Below, one piece after another: positions 45,113-53,867 of a DNA stretch of 64,000 nucleotides. How positions within the stretch are numbered: the first letter of the stretch is position 1; every line of letters starts with the position of its first letter. Where the stretch lies: contig NZ_JAHKPM010000015.1 in NCBI RefSeq assembly GCF_018860525.1, positions 1-64,000 on the forward strand, in the 5' to 3' direction. A model generated the notes under the pieces. That model did not search any database and had not been told where the DNA came from. It worked only from the letters and a program-made list of their open reading frames with translations. This stretch comes from Vibrio hepatarius. GTDB taxonomy: Bacteria > Pseudomonadota > Gammaproteobacteria > Enterobacterales > Vibrionaceae. The position numbers were made by a program, and so were the translations under genes.

Positions 45113-46297
45113 ATGCCGCTTTCTTATGTGGATACTCAAAGGCTTAGGGATTTATATAAAGTGTGTACTGAAAGTCAGCATCAGATGCTTGGTTATCCAG
45201 TCGCAACTGATTATGACTATCGGGATTTATGGTCGTTTTTTCAGTTTTCGATTAATAATGTCGGTGATTGGGCAGAGCCATCAAATTATCCGCTGAATAC
45301 CTTTGAGTTTGAGCAAGATGTAGTTGAATACTTTTGTCATTTGTTCGACACCACATTTGATGAAGCATGGGGCTATGTAACGAATGGTGGCACTGAGGGT
45401 AATATGTATGGCTGTTATCTTGCCAGAGAAAAATTCCCATCAGGTATTGTCTATTTTTCTGATGATACCCATTATTCAGTGATGAAAATTGTCAGATTCC
45501 TAAATATTGAGTATCAGATGATAGCATCGAGTGCTATGGGAGAAATGGATTATGACGATCTTGAATCTTCGCTCAGAGCAAATATAGGTAAATCACCGAT
45601 TATATTTGCGAACATAGGGACCACTATGCTGGGTGCCATTGATGACTTGAAGCAAATTCAGCAGCGTTTGCAAAAGGTCGGCATTTCTCGCGAGAAATAC
45701 TATATTCATGCCGATGCTGCTTGCCATGGTATGATCGTTCCATATTTAGATAATCCTCCAGGATTCTCATTTAAGCATGGCATTGATTCTATATCTGTTT
45801 CGGGCCATAAAATGCTGGGCTCGCCTACTCCCTGTGGCATAGTTCTAGCGTTAAAAAAGCATACGGACAAAGTCAGTCACCAAATTGAGTATATTGCCGC
45901 ACCAGATAAGACATTAACCGGTTCTCGCAGTGGCTTAACAGCATTATTTTTGTGGAAGTTTATCCGAAGTAGTAGTGAACAGGAAAAAAAGCAGCGTGTG
46001 TATGACTGTTTGGAGCTTGCAGAGCAAGTAGTTATAACATTGAATAAAAACGGTATTGCTGCGTGGCGTCATGCAAACTCTCCGATAGTCGTGTTTCCGA
46101 AGCCCTCGGAGGAGTTGTGGCGTAAATATCATTTAGCGGTTGCCAACAATATTGCGCACATTATTATTGCTGGACAAACTGCCGCAAATCCCACTCAGCT
46201 GTACCAAGTTTTAGATGAATTGATCGCAGAAAATCAAAGCGAGATGCAAGAAGAGGGGATAGATGAAAGGGTAATAGACAATGATTTAGTAGTATAG
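45113..46297 (+). CDS. hdc: PLP-dependent histidine decarboxylase
   Basis: 394 residues, a usual length for Gram-negative group II histidine decarboxylases. GYVTNGGTEGNMYGCYLAREKFP, YFSDDTHYSVMKI, HADAACHGMIVPYL and the Schiff-base Lys in SVSGHKMLGSPTPCGI are all in place, as is SRSGLTALFLWKFI. It turns histidine into histamine in the cytoplasm. In some vibrios the gene belongs to siderophore (anguibactin-like) clusters, in others it stands alone; here no siderophore genes or histidine/histamine antiporter are next to it. AAGGGA precedes the start. Confidence 0.93.
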   Translation: MPLSYVDTQRLRDLYKVCTESQHQMLGYPVATDYDYRDLWSFFQFSINNVGDWAEPSNYPLNTFEFEQDVVEYFCHLFDTTFDEAWGYVTNGGTEGNMYGCYLAREKFPSGIVYFSDDTHYSVMKIVRFLNIEYQMIASSAMGEMDYDDLESSLRANIGKSPIIFANIGTTMLGAIDDLKQIQQRLQKVGISREKYYIHADAACHGMIVPYLDNPPGFSFKHGIDSISVSGHKMLGSPTPCGIVLALKKHTDKVSHQIEYIAAPDKTLTGSRSGLTALFLWKFIRSSSEQEKKQRVYDCLELAEQVVITLNKNGIAAWRHANSPIVVFPKPSEELWRKYHLAVANNIAHIIIAGQTAANPTQLYQVLDELIAENQSEMQEEGIDERVIDNDLVV

Positions 46298-46320
46298 TAT
46301 TAGGTATGGTTGATTCAGCA

Positions 46321-46352
46321 GAAAAACTTACTCCCAAGAGTAAGTTTTTCTT
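46321..46352. terminator. Bidirectional terminator, hdc / replication-like cluster
   Basis: GAAAAACTTACTC (46321-46333) pairs perfectly with GAGTAAGTTTTTC (46338-46350), loop CCAA. The stop codon of the minus-strand gene lies inside the stem. Confidence 0.93.
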
Positions 46353-47005
46353 TTATTCGGTTTGCGTTTTTTTGCAACTTGAGTTGCGCAGAGATAATCT
46401 TCACGAAAATCGGGATGCTCTTTTATGGCGTGTGGTACAAACAAACGAATTTTAGTTCCAGCAATGACCGTTGTTCTTTTACCCATCACTGCGATATCAC
46501 CACTGTGCAATTTGACCCCTTTTTTTGTCTTAACTGACTTCGGATTAGTCGAAAACACTATCGGGTATCCATATAATGTGAGATCTTGATTATTAATAGT
46601 CACCGTTTCTTTAAATGTGACCTCTACATATTGCTCTTCAGAACGAATAATATTTTCTAGTTCACGTACTTTATTTTCTACAGACGCTGAAAAAACCCAC
46701 TGACCGAGAATGGGTTCCCATTTCCCCCCTAATTTCAAACATTTCTTATAGATAAATTGATTCTTTCGCCCACTGCTTAATGTGCATATATCGATATCTT
46801 TTTGCTCGGCTAAGGGTAAAGTGAGCTTAAAAATAGCCTCGTTTGAATAGTATTTATATTTATTGGAGACTTCTTCGGCATGAAGCGAAACCTCTCCAAC
46901 TGGCAGATCTCGGCTAAAGTCATCGATAATGATTTTACAATGAGACTTACCCGTCGAGGCGAGAAAAAAATCTCTATCTTTCTTTAAAATATTAAACGTT
47001 CTCAT
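46328..47005 (-). CDS. Unknown protein, third gene of replication-like cluster
   Basis: 225 residues from ATG 47005 (ATG 47011 is an alternative), overlapping the upstream gene by about 14-20 bp. No family recognised. Residues about 88-118 read YKKCLKLGGKWEPILGQWVFSASVENKVRELENII; the pattern GGxW...W.F then a helix is common in small DNA-binding or replication-associated modules of phages and plasmids. The C-terminal part is beta-rich (VKLHSGDIAVMGKRTTVIAGTKIRLFVP) and ends in a basic tail (KKRKPNKRKTY). Probably a nucleic-acid-binding protein; inference only. Confidence 0.6.
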   Translation of the reverse strand: MRTFNILKKDRDFFLASTGKSHCKIIIDDFSRDLPVGEVSLHAEEVSNKYKYYSNEAIFKLTLPLAEQKDIDICTLSSGRKNQFIYKKCLKLGGKWEPILGQWVFSASVENKVRELENIIRSEEQYVEVTFKETVTINNQDLTLYGYPIVFSTNPKSVKTKKGVKLHSGDIAVMGKRTTVIAGTKIRLFVPHAIKEHPDFREDYLCATQVAKKRKPNKRKTYSWE

Positions 47006-47915
47006 TATCACCGTTAGTCTCGCGTAGAATTTGCTCCATTAAAGCTTGCTGTTCATTATCAATTTTCTCTTTGTTAACATCTTGGCTTGGTTGAGCTGAG
47101 TTTTGCCATAAAGGTTGAGGCTCTTGAGAAATTGGGCGGTGATCATGGCGAAGCTTGTCGATTCGTGAAAGAAGGTGACCTACGTTTCCATTTGGCCGAA
47201 TGCCTTGCTCTATTCGTCGCTGCACCTCAAGATCGATTTGAGTCGGTTCTATTTTGAGGACATTTTGTTCAACGTCTTTTTCTTTTTGGTTCAAGCTCAG
47301 ATCAAGGTTATTTTGTACTTCCTGATAGGCGCTGATATATAACAGCTTGAATTCTTCAGAAAGGTTCTTCTCGGATAGGGACTTGAGGTAGCTGGTCTTA
47401 CGATTAAAAATATACTTTTCCACTCGAGTGGCCGGTTCTTTTTTGATCAATATTCTGTGGCGAGCTTCCAGAATCTCAGTATTGAGTGGTAAGTCTTTTA
47501 ACATTGAAAGCAAAGCGAGTGCAGGCGGCCATTCTTTACCAGCGAGAAGACGTTCACGTAGATGATGAACGATCCTTTCAACGTCCTCGATAGACAATTG
47601 AGAAGCAAATGCGGCAAATTCGTCGTCAGGCTCAGAACCATACATATGTGTGAATTGAGTGGAAAAATTTTCCTGCATTTTGCCAAAAAAAGCGATGATA
47701 TGCTTGCGTTGATCCACTGAGTAAGGGCGTAAGACATCTTTTAGATTCTGATTGAATTCACCACTTATTTGCATTGGTACAGGAGATGTTGTTACAGACG
47801 AAGCTGTTGTTACGTTTGTGGTATTTTCTTTTTTAGTGGTTGGCTTAGTAACTTGAAAGGATGTACCTTGTCCTTTTTCCTGCCAATTAGAGGCGATTTC
47901 GTTGATGTTTTTCAT
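46992..47915 (-). CDS. Putative helicase-loader-like protein (lambda P type)
   Basis: 307 residues. A Thr/Ser-rich N-terminus (about 15-50) precedes a helical core: AFFGKMQENFSTQFTHMYGSEPDDEFAAFASQLSIEDVERIVHHLRERLLAGKEWPPALALLSML. A short helical domain scoring 'E/D..W...L......i..gl..l......WPPsl.efl..c' is the pattern of lambda-P-like helicase loaders. The C-terminus is charged and flexible. It lies 7 bp after a winged-helix gene of similar flavour. I infer a role in DnaB recruitment, with weak support from sequence alone. Confidence 0.45.
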   Translation of the reverse strand: MKNINEIASNWQEKGQGTSFQVTKPTTKKENTTNVTTASSVTTSPVPMQISGEFNQNLKDVLRPYSVDQRKHIIAFFGKMQENFSTQFTHMYGSEPDDEFAAFASQLSIEDVERIVHHLRERLLAGKEWPPALALLSMLKDLPLNTEILEARHRILIKKEPATRVEKYIFNRKTSYLKSLSEKNLSEEFKLLYISAYQEVQNNLDLSLNQKEKDVEQNVLKIEPTQIDLEVQRRIEQGIRPNGNVGHLLSRIDKLRHDHRPISQEPQPLWQNSAQPSQDVNKEKIDNEQQALMEQILRETNGDNENV

Positions 47916-47922
47916 TGCTTAC

Positions 47923-48597
47923 CTAATCGTCAAAATCAAAGTTGAAGTTCGCCATCTTTTTCTTGAAGGCCTGATTGGGTGACATTTTGCTCGTATTTTG
48001 TTTGTTTTTAAATCCTTTATTTTGTCCATAGCTTTTTTCTGAATGTAAATGAGCATGAAGGCGGCTATTAATATCATCTTGACTCATCAAAGGCTTTCCA
48101 AGATCTTTCACTTTGTCAACAAAACTTGCCCAAATATTGGTTTGGTTGGCGAAGCCAGATCTAAACATAATCACTTCAGCCCAAGATTCTATAATATTCG
48201 GAGATAGCTCTAATATGTTGATGGTTTTTACCGTGGATTCTGATTTCTGTAGCGGTTTAACTTGCGTTTTATGAAACTGAGGGACTTTTGCAATAGGCTC
48301 AGACGTTGCATAAACAGGGAGCGAATGTTGATTACCGACATTGATTTTGCATTTGATACTTCCCTGTTTACGAGTCTGTGTTTTGCTCAGTGATATAATG
48401 GCTTGCTCAATAGCGAGCTTTCCTAGTATATGATCAATGTTTGATTCAGATCCATTGGTCATAGTCTGTAGTTCGGACATTGTGGTTATAACCGCCCCAC
48501 TGCGATCAGACAACTCTGCTAATGCGAGCAAAACGAGTTTCTCTTCCATAGTAACGCAAGAGTGAGACCAAGCTCGTTCAATAAACTTTGAAGACAT
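47923..48597 (-). CDS. Winged-helix replication-initiation-like protein
   Basis: 224 residues from ATG 48597; the longer frame from 48663 adds a segment that does not look like protein. SHSCVTMEEKLVLLALAELSDRSGAVITTMSELQTMTNGSESNIDHILGKLAIEQAIISL is a winged helix of the kind that opens phage replication proteins (O-like) and DnaT/PriB-linked proteins. A basic linker and a helical domain follow (IWASFVDKVKDLGKPLMSQDDINSRLHAHL), faintly like DnaT, and the tail is KKKMANFNFDFDD, an acidic-aromatic end that in other replication proteins binds SSB or DnaB. First gene of the cluster. Confidence 0.5.
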   Translation of the reverse strand: MSSKFIERAWSHSCVTMEEKLVLLALAELSDRSGAVITTMSELQTMTNGSESNIDHILGKLAIEQAIISLSKTQTRKQGSIKCKINVGNQHSLPVYATSEPIAKVPQFHKTQVKPLQKSESTVKTINILELSPNIIESWAEVIMFRSGFANQTNIWASFVDKVKDLGKPLMSQDDINSRLHAHLHSEKSYGQNKGFKNKQNTSKMSPNQAFKKKMANFNFDFDD

Positions 48598-48873
48598 ATG
48601 CTGAATCCAGATACAACAGGCTAATAATGAAATTATACGATTTGCACGAGCGAACACCAACATTTGATCGCCTTCTTAATGGTTATTTTGAGTACAACCT
48701 GACCGTTCAAGCAAATTGTACTCATATTCAATGCCTATAGGCCTATGAGGTATAGCTCAAACTATATTGATAATTACACATTCAGAAATTTTGAATGAGT
48801 GGGTCGATGATTTGTGATTTAGTTTCCGCTTTTAAGCAATAGACTGTAGATATCAAAACAGAGGAGCTTTGTT

Positions 48874-49722
48874 ATGAATTTTCGAAGAGATATTGTTCAA
48901 ATCATCCGTTCTCGACTGACTTCTGATGATGAAGGGGTGAAAATTAATCGTGTTACTGGATTTAGTCAACCCAATTTTTCTCCATTCCTAATGATAGATG
49001 AACTTAAGTCAGATAGCCGAGATGACTATATTGGAGGTTTTCCACCGCACCCCCACCGTGGTATAGAAACCTTAACGTATATGAGAAAAGGCCACTTTCA
49101 ACATAAAGATCATATGGGCAATATTGGCGAATTACGCTCAGGTGGGGCTCAGTGGATGGCTTCTGGTAAAGGGGTTATCCATAGTGAAATGCCGATTATG
49201 GAAGATGGTGATCTGCATGGTTTTCAAATTTGGATCAATCAGCCAGCAATAGACAAAACAAAACCAGCCCAATATAGAGACTTTCAATCTGAAACCATCA
49301 CCGAATATACAGACAGTGAGTTAGGGCTTGTTCGTGTATTGGCTGGTAATATGTCTATCGGTGAGCATGTATTAAGTGGTCCACTTAACCAAACTGGAGT
49401 GCCTTTATCTGTATGTGACTGGCAGGCAAAGACTAACCAAAGCTTAAAAATGACGACAACGGCCACATCTAATCTCATTTTATATGTCTATGAGGGACAG
49501 GTCGATGTTCATGATCAAAAGTTAAGGCAAGGTGAACTCGCGGTATTATCATCAGGAAACTACATTGAAGTTATGTCTAGAGAGTCTAGTGGCGTAATGG
49601 TACTTCAAGGTGAGCCGATTGATGAACCTATCGTACACCACGGTCCCTTTGTTATGAATTCAATGCAGGAGATCGAACAAGCAATATTAGACTATAGCAA
49701 TGGAGAGTTTGAAACGTATTGA
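48874..49722 (+). CDS. Pirin-family protein
   Basis: 282 residues, the normal length. Double-stranded beta-helix cupin with the metal site GGFPPHPHRGIETLTYMRKG (two His) and QHKDHMGN (His), plus QWMASGKGVIHSEMP (Glu completes the site). Bacterial pirins are quercetinase-like dioxygenases or redox-sensitive regulators; no substrate can be read. AGAGGAG precedes the start. Confidence 0.93.
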   Translation: MNFRRDIVQIIRSRLTSDDEGVKINRVTGFSQPNFSPFLMIDELKSDSRDDYIGGFPPHPHRGIETLTYMRKGHFQHKDHMGNIGELRSGGAQWMASGKGVIHSEMPIMEDGDLHGFQIWINQPAIDKTKPAQYRDFQSETITEYTDSELGLVRVLAGNMSIGEHVLSGPLNQTGVPLSVCDWQAKTNQSLKMTTTATSNLILYVYEGQVDVHDQKLRQGELAVLSSGNYIEVMSRESSGVMVLQGEPIDEPIVHHGPFVMNSMQEIEQAILDYSNGEFETY

Positions 49723-49826
49723 ATGAACCAACTAAAGTTACAGGTGTATTCTAAACTCTATGTACATGGATTTTCATGTTTTTTATTCAGTTTTTCAACA
49801 CTATTGAATAGTTCATTGTTGGAGTA

Positions 49827-50558
49827 TTATTGTTTCTCCAATTGTTTAGCCTTTGCTAGCGATCTACGCGACTCGACTAACCGTTTTGCTGAGCTTTCAA
49901 GTCGTTCAAGTAGATGAACTTGAGAGGAGTGAATGTAGTGATAAACATTCTCTTTGGATATGATAGGGCTGGATATCTTGATATCTGGGTAAGCATTTTT
50001 CACTAAATGATAGCTCGGCAATGGTGCGAGCCAAAGGTCAGCTCTTCCCTTGGTTAACATCAGCGCAGCTTGCTCCTCCGAATGGATTAAGTGTAATTTT
50101 TTAGTATGCTTTAACGTTTCTATATAACGTGCACCATGAAGTGCAACAACAGTTTCATTTTTAGCCTCATCGACAGTATTGATGAAGCGGTCACCTCTTG
50201 AGAGAAAATAAACATCAAATGATCCTAAAGGTACATCGACTTTGATGATATTATTTTCACGTTCTAGGCCATCTATTCTTAAACCAAGCGCATCATATTG
50301 TCCTGAAATCACAGATTGAATGGCACGTTCATTTGGCAAATAGATGAATTCGAAGTCGATCTTGGCACCTTTGTACAGCTGAGAAAGGTAGGACTCGACA
50401 TTATTTCGATTACTGGGTACTTTCGCTAAACTTTTATGCCCTTCTCCTATAGCGATCCTAACTATTCCCTCGTTTCCGGTGACAATACAGGCCCATGTCA
50501 TAGACATAGTGAATAAAATCATATGGGGTAACATTGAAGTCAAGTTTTGTGTTTTCAT
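49827..50558 (-). CDS. Small periplasmic solute-binding-like protein (SBP_bac_3)
   Basis: 243 residues. Signal peptide (MILFTMSMTWACIVTG), then the two-lobed class 3 binding-protein pattern: VESYLSQLYKGAKIDFEFIYLPNERAIQSVISGQYDAL, DAKNETVVALHGARYIETL, EEQAALMLTKGRADLWLAP. Common in vibrios as orphan proteins that feed sensors or GGDEF enzymes; no permease or sensor gene flanks it. It is divergent from the type III locus. Confidence 0.82.
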   Translation of the reverse strand: MKTQNLTSMLPHMILFTMSMTWACIVTGNEGIVRIAIGEGHKSLAKVPSNRNNVESYLSQLYKGAKIDFEFIYLPNERAIQSVISGQYDALGLRIDGLERENNIIKVDVPLGSFDVYFLSRGDRFINTVDEAKNETVVALHGARYIETLKHTKKLHLIHSEEQAALMLTKGRADLWLAPLPSYHLVKNAYPDIKISSPIISKENVYHYIHSSQVHLLERLESSAKRLVESRRSLAKAKQLEKQ

Positions 50559-50864
50559 CCATTAAACCTCTGACTGCTGGTGATGTTATTTTGTTGCCAT
50601 CACACAAGGCAACGCCTTATTTAGTTTAGCTGCTGTTTTGGTGGAAATTTAATCATATTCACAAGTTTTCAGAGCTTTTTCAACTTATATCAGGACTGAA
50701 TCTCTAGTGTGGTCTTTGTCTTAAAATTATGATTATAAAGTATATTTTACTAAAACTATTATTTCACAATGATTCATTGGCGCTGTGAGTAACGAATAAT
50801 TAGTATAAGCACAAAGTTTAATCTTCACCTGTTAATAGTTAAGAGTTATTTGAGAGGAATAACA
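50559..50864. other. Promoter region of the type III secretion operon
   Basis: 306 bp, AT-rich, between the divergent binding protein and sctI. No clear sigma-70 boxes or known operator. AGAGGA lies 7 bp before the sctI ATG. AT-rich leaders of such operons are usually silenced by H-NS and opened by a dedicated activator, which is not in the window. Confidence 0.5.
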
Positions 50865-51113
50865 ATGCCAGATCTAATGATTGAGCAGATTCAACCTTCT
50901 GTGCTGGAAGAAACCTTCAATAATGTTGGCGAGGGTTTTCAAGAGATTCTGGATAATATTGATCAAATAAATGCTAATCAAGAAGCAATGACGGTTCAGG
51001 ATACTTTTGCACTTCAACAATCTGTATTTCACTACAGCCTTTTCCAAGAAACGGTGACAAAAATTGTATCTAAATCGGCAAATGCCATCAATGAAGTGAT
51101 GAAGGCTCAATGA
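50865..51113 (+). CDS. sctI: Type III secretion inner-rod protein SctI
   Basis: 82 residues from ATG 50865 (AGAGGA before it). The C-terminal DTFALQQSVFHYSLFQETVTKIVSKSANAINEVMKAQ has the rod-protein pattern of YscI/EscI/PrgJ (LxxQ...Y.L.....v..v..k...ai..l...Q). It sits directly before sctJ, with a TGATGA overlap, as rod genes do in SPI-1, SPI-2 and LEE. It would form the inner rod or needle adaptor. The needle gene sctF is similar in size, but the context favours sctI. Confidence 0.75.
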   Translation: MPDLMIEQIQPSVLEETFNNVGEGFQEILDNIDQINANQEAMTVQDTFALQQSVFHYSLFQETVTKIVSKSANAINEVMKAQ

Positions 51114-51658
51114 TGAAAAAAATTTGGTTTTTACTATTACTTGCTCTCACTGGTTGTGGTGAACAAGGTTCTATTCAAATAGCCAATTTTGAATCTGCTG
51201 ATGTCGCAAACAAGGTAATTGTTCTGTTGGCTCAGCATCAAGTTCCAGCCAGTTTGTCGTCTGAAAAAGAGAACTTTCAGATTTATGTTGACAAGCCAGA
51301 TGAAGCGAAAGCTCGCGAGTTATTGACTGAGTTTAACTTTTATTTTCAACGTGAAGACCTTAACGACTTACTTGAGTCCAAATTTGCTAGTTTGAGCAAA
51401 CTAGAAATGGTGAAAAGTAATTTACTTGAGAGCCGTGAAATCTACAACAAGTTGAGTGTTATCCCTAATGTCCTTCGCGCTAGTGTTGTAGTTACAGGTG
51501 AAAAGAGTAAACGTATTTCAGTCTTGATTATGAGTCTAAACGAGTTTGAGAGTACAAAAAAAAGTAATATCGAGCGATTTCTGAAAGGATTGGTCGCTGA
51601 ATCGGACACATTAACAGTAAGCTACTTTGTTCAATTGGCAGGCAATGAAAACGTATAA
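51110..51658 (+). CDS. sctJ: Type III secretion inner MS-ring lipoprotein SctJ
   Basis: 182 residues; lipobox ALTGC then GEQGS. SctJ/FliF-type fold: FESADVANKVIVLLAQHQVPASLSSEKENFQIYVDKPDEAKARELLTEF, then ESREIYNKLSVIPNVLRASVVVTGE. It forms the inner-membrane ring, anchored by its lipid. Shorter than YscJ or SsaJ (about 245) and close to EscJ of E. coli LEE (190), with no C-terminal membrane helix. It overlaps sctI upstream and the next gene downstream by 14 bp. Confidence 0.95.
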   Translation: MMKKIWFLLLLALTGCGEQGSIQIANFESADVANKVIVLLAQHQVPASLSSEKENFQIYVDKPDEAKARELLTEFNFYFQREDLNDLLESKFASLSKLEMVKSNLLESREIYNKLSVIPNVLRASVVVTGEKSKRISVLIMSLNEFESTKKSNIERFLKGLVAESDTLTVSYFVQLAGNENV

Positions 51659-52127
51659 AAAGCGTCATCAAAAGTTACTTCATCATTGCTTGACTCAGCG
51701 CCAGCTGAGTCAAGACTCATTTTTGGTACTGACCTCTCTTACCGATGAAGAAATTTATTTGTGGCTGTCAAGTAGCGTAGGACAAGTCAGACAAATCGTG
51801 ATGACTTTAGGTTATTTGGTTGAGTACCAGCTTTATCGCAACACAAGAAATAGCCAGGCTGTATTGGAACTCAGAAGTATTTTGGAACAAAGGATGTGCC
51901 TTTGGTCCAATGCAGCGGGTATTCAAGATGTCCCACAAAATATGAACAGTTTACAACTTGGGCTTTTGATGCTGGCACATTATAACAAAAGGCTCGCAAT
52001 ATTGTGGTCAATTCGTTTAGGTATAGATATACCATCTAAGCCTTTGAAGACTAGTAGCCCCTATCGATTGTCTAATGTGGTTCATCAAGTATTAGTCCCC
52101 ATACTCGTCCAGTCTGATGCGATTTAA
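51645..52127 (+). CDS. Type III secretion protein, candidate SctK
   Basis: 160 residues from ATG 51645 (overlapping sctJ by 14 bp); a longer frame starts at 51627. It is helical and rich in Leu and Gln, with no secretion motif or membrane helix. Its position right after sctJ is where yscK/mxiK/orgA genes lie, and its size (YscK 209, MxiK 175) is close. The sequence itself does not show a signature I can name, so the call rests on position. SctK links the cytoplasmic sorting platform to the ring. Confidence 0.5.
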   Translation: MKTYKKRHQKLLHHCLTQRQLSQDSFLVLTSLTDEEIYLWLSSSVGQVRQIVMTLGYLVEYQLYRNTRNSQAVLELRSILEQRMCLWSNAAGIQDVPQNMNSLQLGLLMLAHYNKRLAILWSIRLGIDIPSKPLKTSSPYRLSNVVHQVLVPILVQSDAI

Positions 52128-52152
52128 TTGCAATTATTAAAGGTGAAATAAA

Positions 52153-52641
52153 ATGAAAAACCAAGCGATTAATTTTGGTAAGCCAGGAGATGATTTTTTT
52201 TCTTTACTTGATGGTGATGAAATTTTACAGGAGATCGCTGCACAGCGTGATTCCAACAAAATCACAACAACTCACTTAAAATCCATCTTTGATCTTGGCG
52301 TTGAGTTTTATAATAAGTTTCAGTTTAAAGAAGCTGAAATTGTCTTTGTCTCCTATTCATCACTGAACCCATATGACCATCGGGGACCTGGGTGTTTAGC
52401 AGCAATATACCTAGAAAAAAGCGAGTTCAAGAAAGCGTTAGATATGTTGAATATTTTAAAAACCTATCCAACGAATGACCTTAATGAAACCATGCTCAAT
52501 ATTTCGCTTTGTCATTACAAACTCAAGGATAACATGCAGGCTGCGGTTCATTGGCTGATTGTTAAGCCTGAAAATTTAAGTGAATTTAATATCAAGCGTT
52601 ACGAATTTTTAAAGCAGCAGCTATCACCTCATTTGTCCTAA
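52153..52641 (+). CDS. Type III class II (translocator) chaperone, SycD/CesD/SscA type
   Basis: 162 residues with three TPR-like motifs: LGVEFYNKFQFKEAEIVFVSYSSLNPYDHRGPGCLAAIYLEKSEFKKALDMLNI. This is the canonical LcrH/SycD fold that binds translocators through a groove. It lies directly before the tip/filament candidate and the two translocators, as sscA does before sseC in SPI-2. It should keep the SctE and SctB proteins soluble in the cytoplasm. Confidence 0.9.
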   Translation: MKNQAINFGKPGDDFFSLLDGDEILQEIAAQRDSNKITTTHLKSIFDLGVEFYNKFQFKEAEIVFVSYSSLNPYDHRGPGCLAAIYLEKSEFKKALDMLNILKTYPTNDLNETMLNISLCHYKLKDNMQAAVHWLIVKPENLSEFNIKRYEFLKQQLSPHLS

Positions 52642-52670
52642 ATGATGAGTGAGTCAGGGAGTACAAATAG

Positions 52671-53867
52671 ATGATTAACAATATCAATGATCTGATGTTA
52701 CATGACGTTTCTAGTGTTGATGAAACGATAGATGTACAAGCGCTGAATAAAAAGATTGATGCAACTAACAAGGCCGAGACAGAACTGAAAAAGGCCGATA
52801 ATGCCATTACTGCTATAGGCGCTAAACCTGCTGATGCAGAAACCTTAGCTATGATAGCGAATCACCAAAAACAAGTGGTGATGACAATGGCAGGTGGTAA
52901 CCCTGAAGATGCCATTGCGATTCTTTTAGCTCAAGGAATCGAATCGTACAGTAAACAGCTAGAAATAATTAAAGGCTGGACTACACCAGGTTTGCCCATG
53001 TTTGAGAGTGCCATGGCTGTGATGTTTGAAGGTATAAAGAATGGTGGTGAAACGTCAGGTTATGCACTTGAGGACCTATTTCAGCTTGCCATTATGGATT
53101 TTATGTCTCACGGCTATGGTGAGGGAAAACCCGGATATAGCGGAAATAACGGTTTTGAAGCACAAATGCGCCATTTCCTTGAAAGTACGGGCTCGGGTTC
53201 TCATGGTTACCATGAAAGCTACAATGGTAGCCGCTTTGCGAGTGAGTGTGAAAATATATATAAATTCATGATGGACAATTCACCACAGGACAGCTTGTGC
53301 CATGAAATCCTTACGTACATGGATGATAAATGTGGTGGAGTCTCTTCGCTAAAAAGTCAGTATATAAACAATTATGACGATGCTGGTGGTTTTGTCTGTG
53401 ATTCGGGCTATTCTGGAGATTTGTCTCCTATGCTCCGGATGGCTTTGATGGCGGGGTATTTGGCCATTGAGCCAAAAGTTGAACAATCCGTGATTGACAT
53501 GTTTCTTACTGCACCTATTAGCGAATTAGATAAGTACATTAATGAGAACACAGCTAATCCCCATTACGATTCCGCAATAGATTTTGTCTTTGATAACGAT
53601 GGTCAAACTGGTAGTGATGGTTGGAGGGAAGTAACTCAAAATGACTCTAGCGGTAATTCTCACCAAGTTATTGATTGGTATGGTAACGGCTTGGGCGCTA
53701 AATATTTTGAAGATATGTATACCAACTTCCCACAGCGTGAACTTACGGATGAAGATATAAAAGAGATTAACCGTATCGGTGACCAAGTTAAGATGCTTCA
53801 GCAAACGCTGAAATACTGGCTTTCCATTTGTCGAGATGAGCAAATGGCCATCGCTCGTAATATATAG
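52671..53867 (+). CDS. Candidate needle-tip or filament protein (SctA position)
   Basis: 398 residues, secreted without signal peptide by inference. The ends look like a filament/tip protein: an N-terminal coiled coil (VDETIDVQALNKKIDATNKAETELKKADNAI) and a C-terminal one (IKEINRIGDQVKMLQQTLKYWLSICRDEQMAIARNI). Between them lies a large domain not seen in EspA or SseB (about 190 residues), rich in Gly, Asp and Tyr (MSHGYGEGKPGYSGNNGFE; CGGVSSLKSQYINNYDDAGGFVCDSGYSG), with six cysteines. Its place between the chaperone and SctE is that of espA/sseB or of tip genes. It may form the surface-exposed part of the injectisome. Sequence similarity to any one family is weak. Confidence 0.5.
   Translation: MINNINDLMLHDVSSVDETIDVQALNKKIDATNKAETELKKADNAITAIGAKPADAETLAMIANHQKQVVMTMAGGNPEDAIAILLAQGIESYSKQLEIIKGWTTPGLPMFESAMAVMFEGIKNGGETSGYALEDLFQLAIMDFMSHGYGEGKPGYSGNNGFEAQMRHFLESTGSGSHGYHESYNGSRFASECENIYKFMMDNSPQDSLCHEILTYMDDKCGGVSSLKSQYINNYDDAGGFVCDSGYSGDLSPMLRMALMAGYLAIEPKVEQSVIDMFLTAPISELDKYINENTANPHYDSAIDFVFDNDGQTGSDGWREVTQNDSSGNSHQVIDWYGNGLGAKYFEDMYTNFPQRELTDEDIKEINRIGDQVKMLQQTLKYWLSICRDEQMAIARNI

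Noticed and set aside
50865..51113. Needle protein SctF instead of rod SctI
   Set aside because: Size fits both, but the C-terminal pattern and the position just before sctJ match rod proteins.
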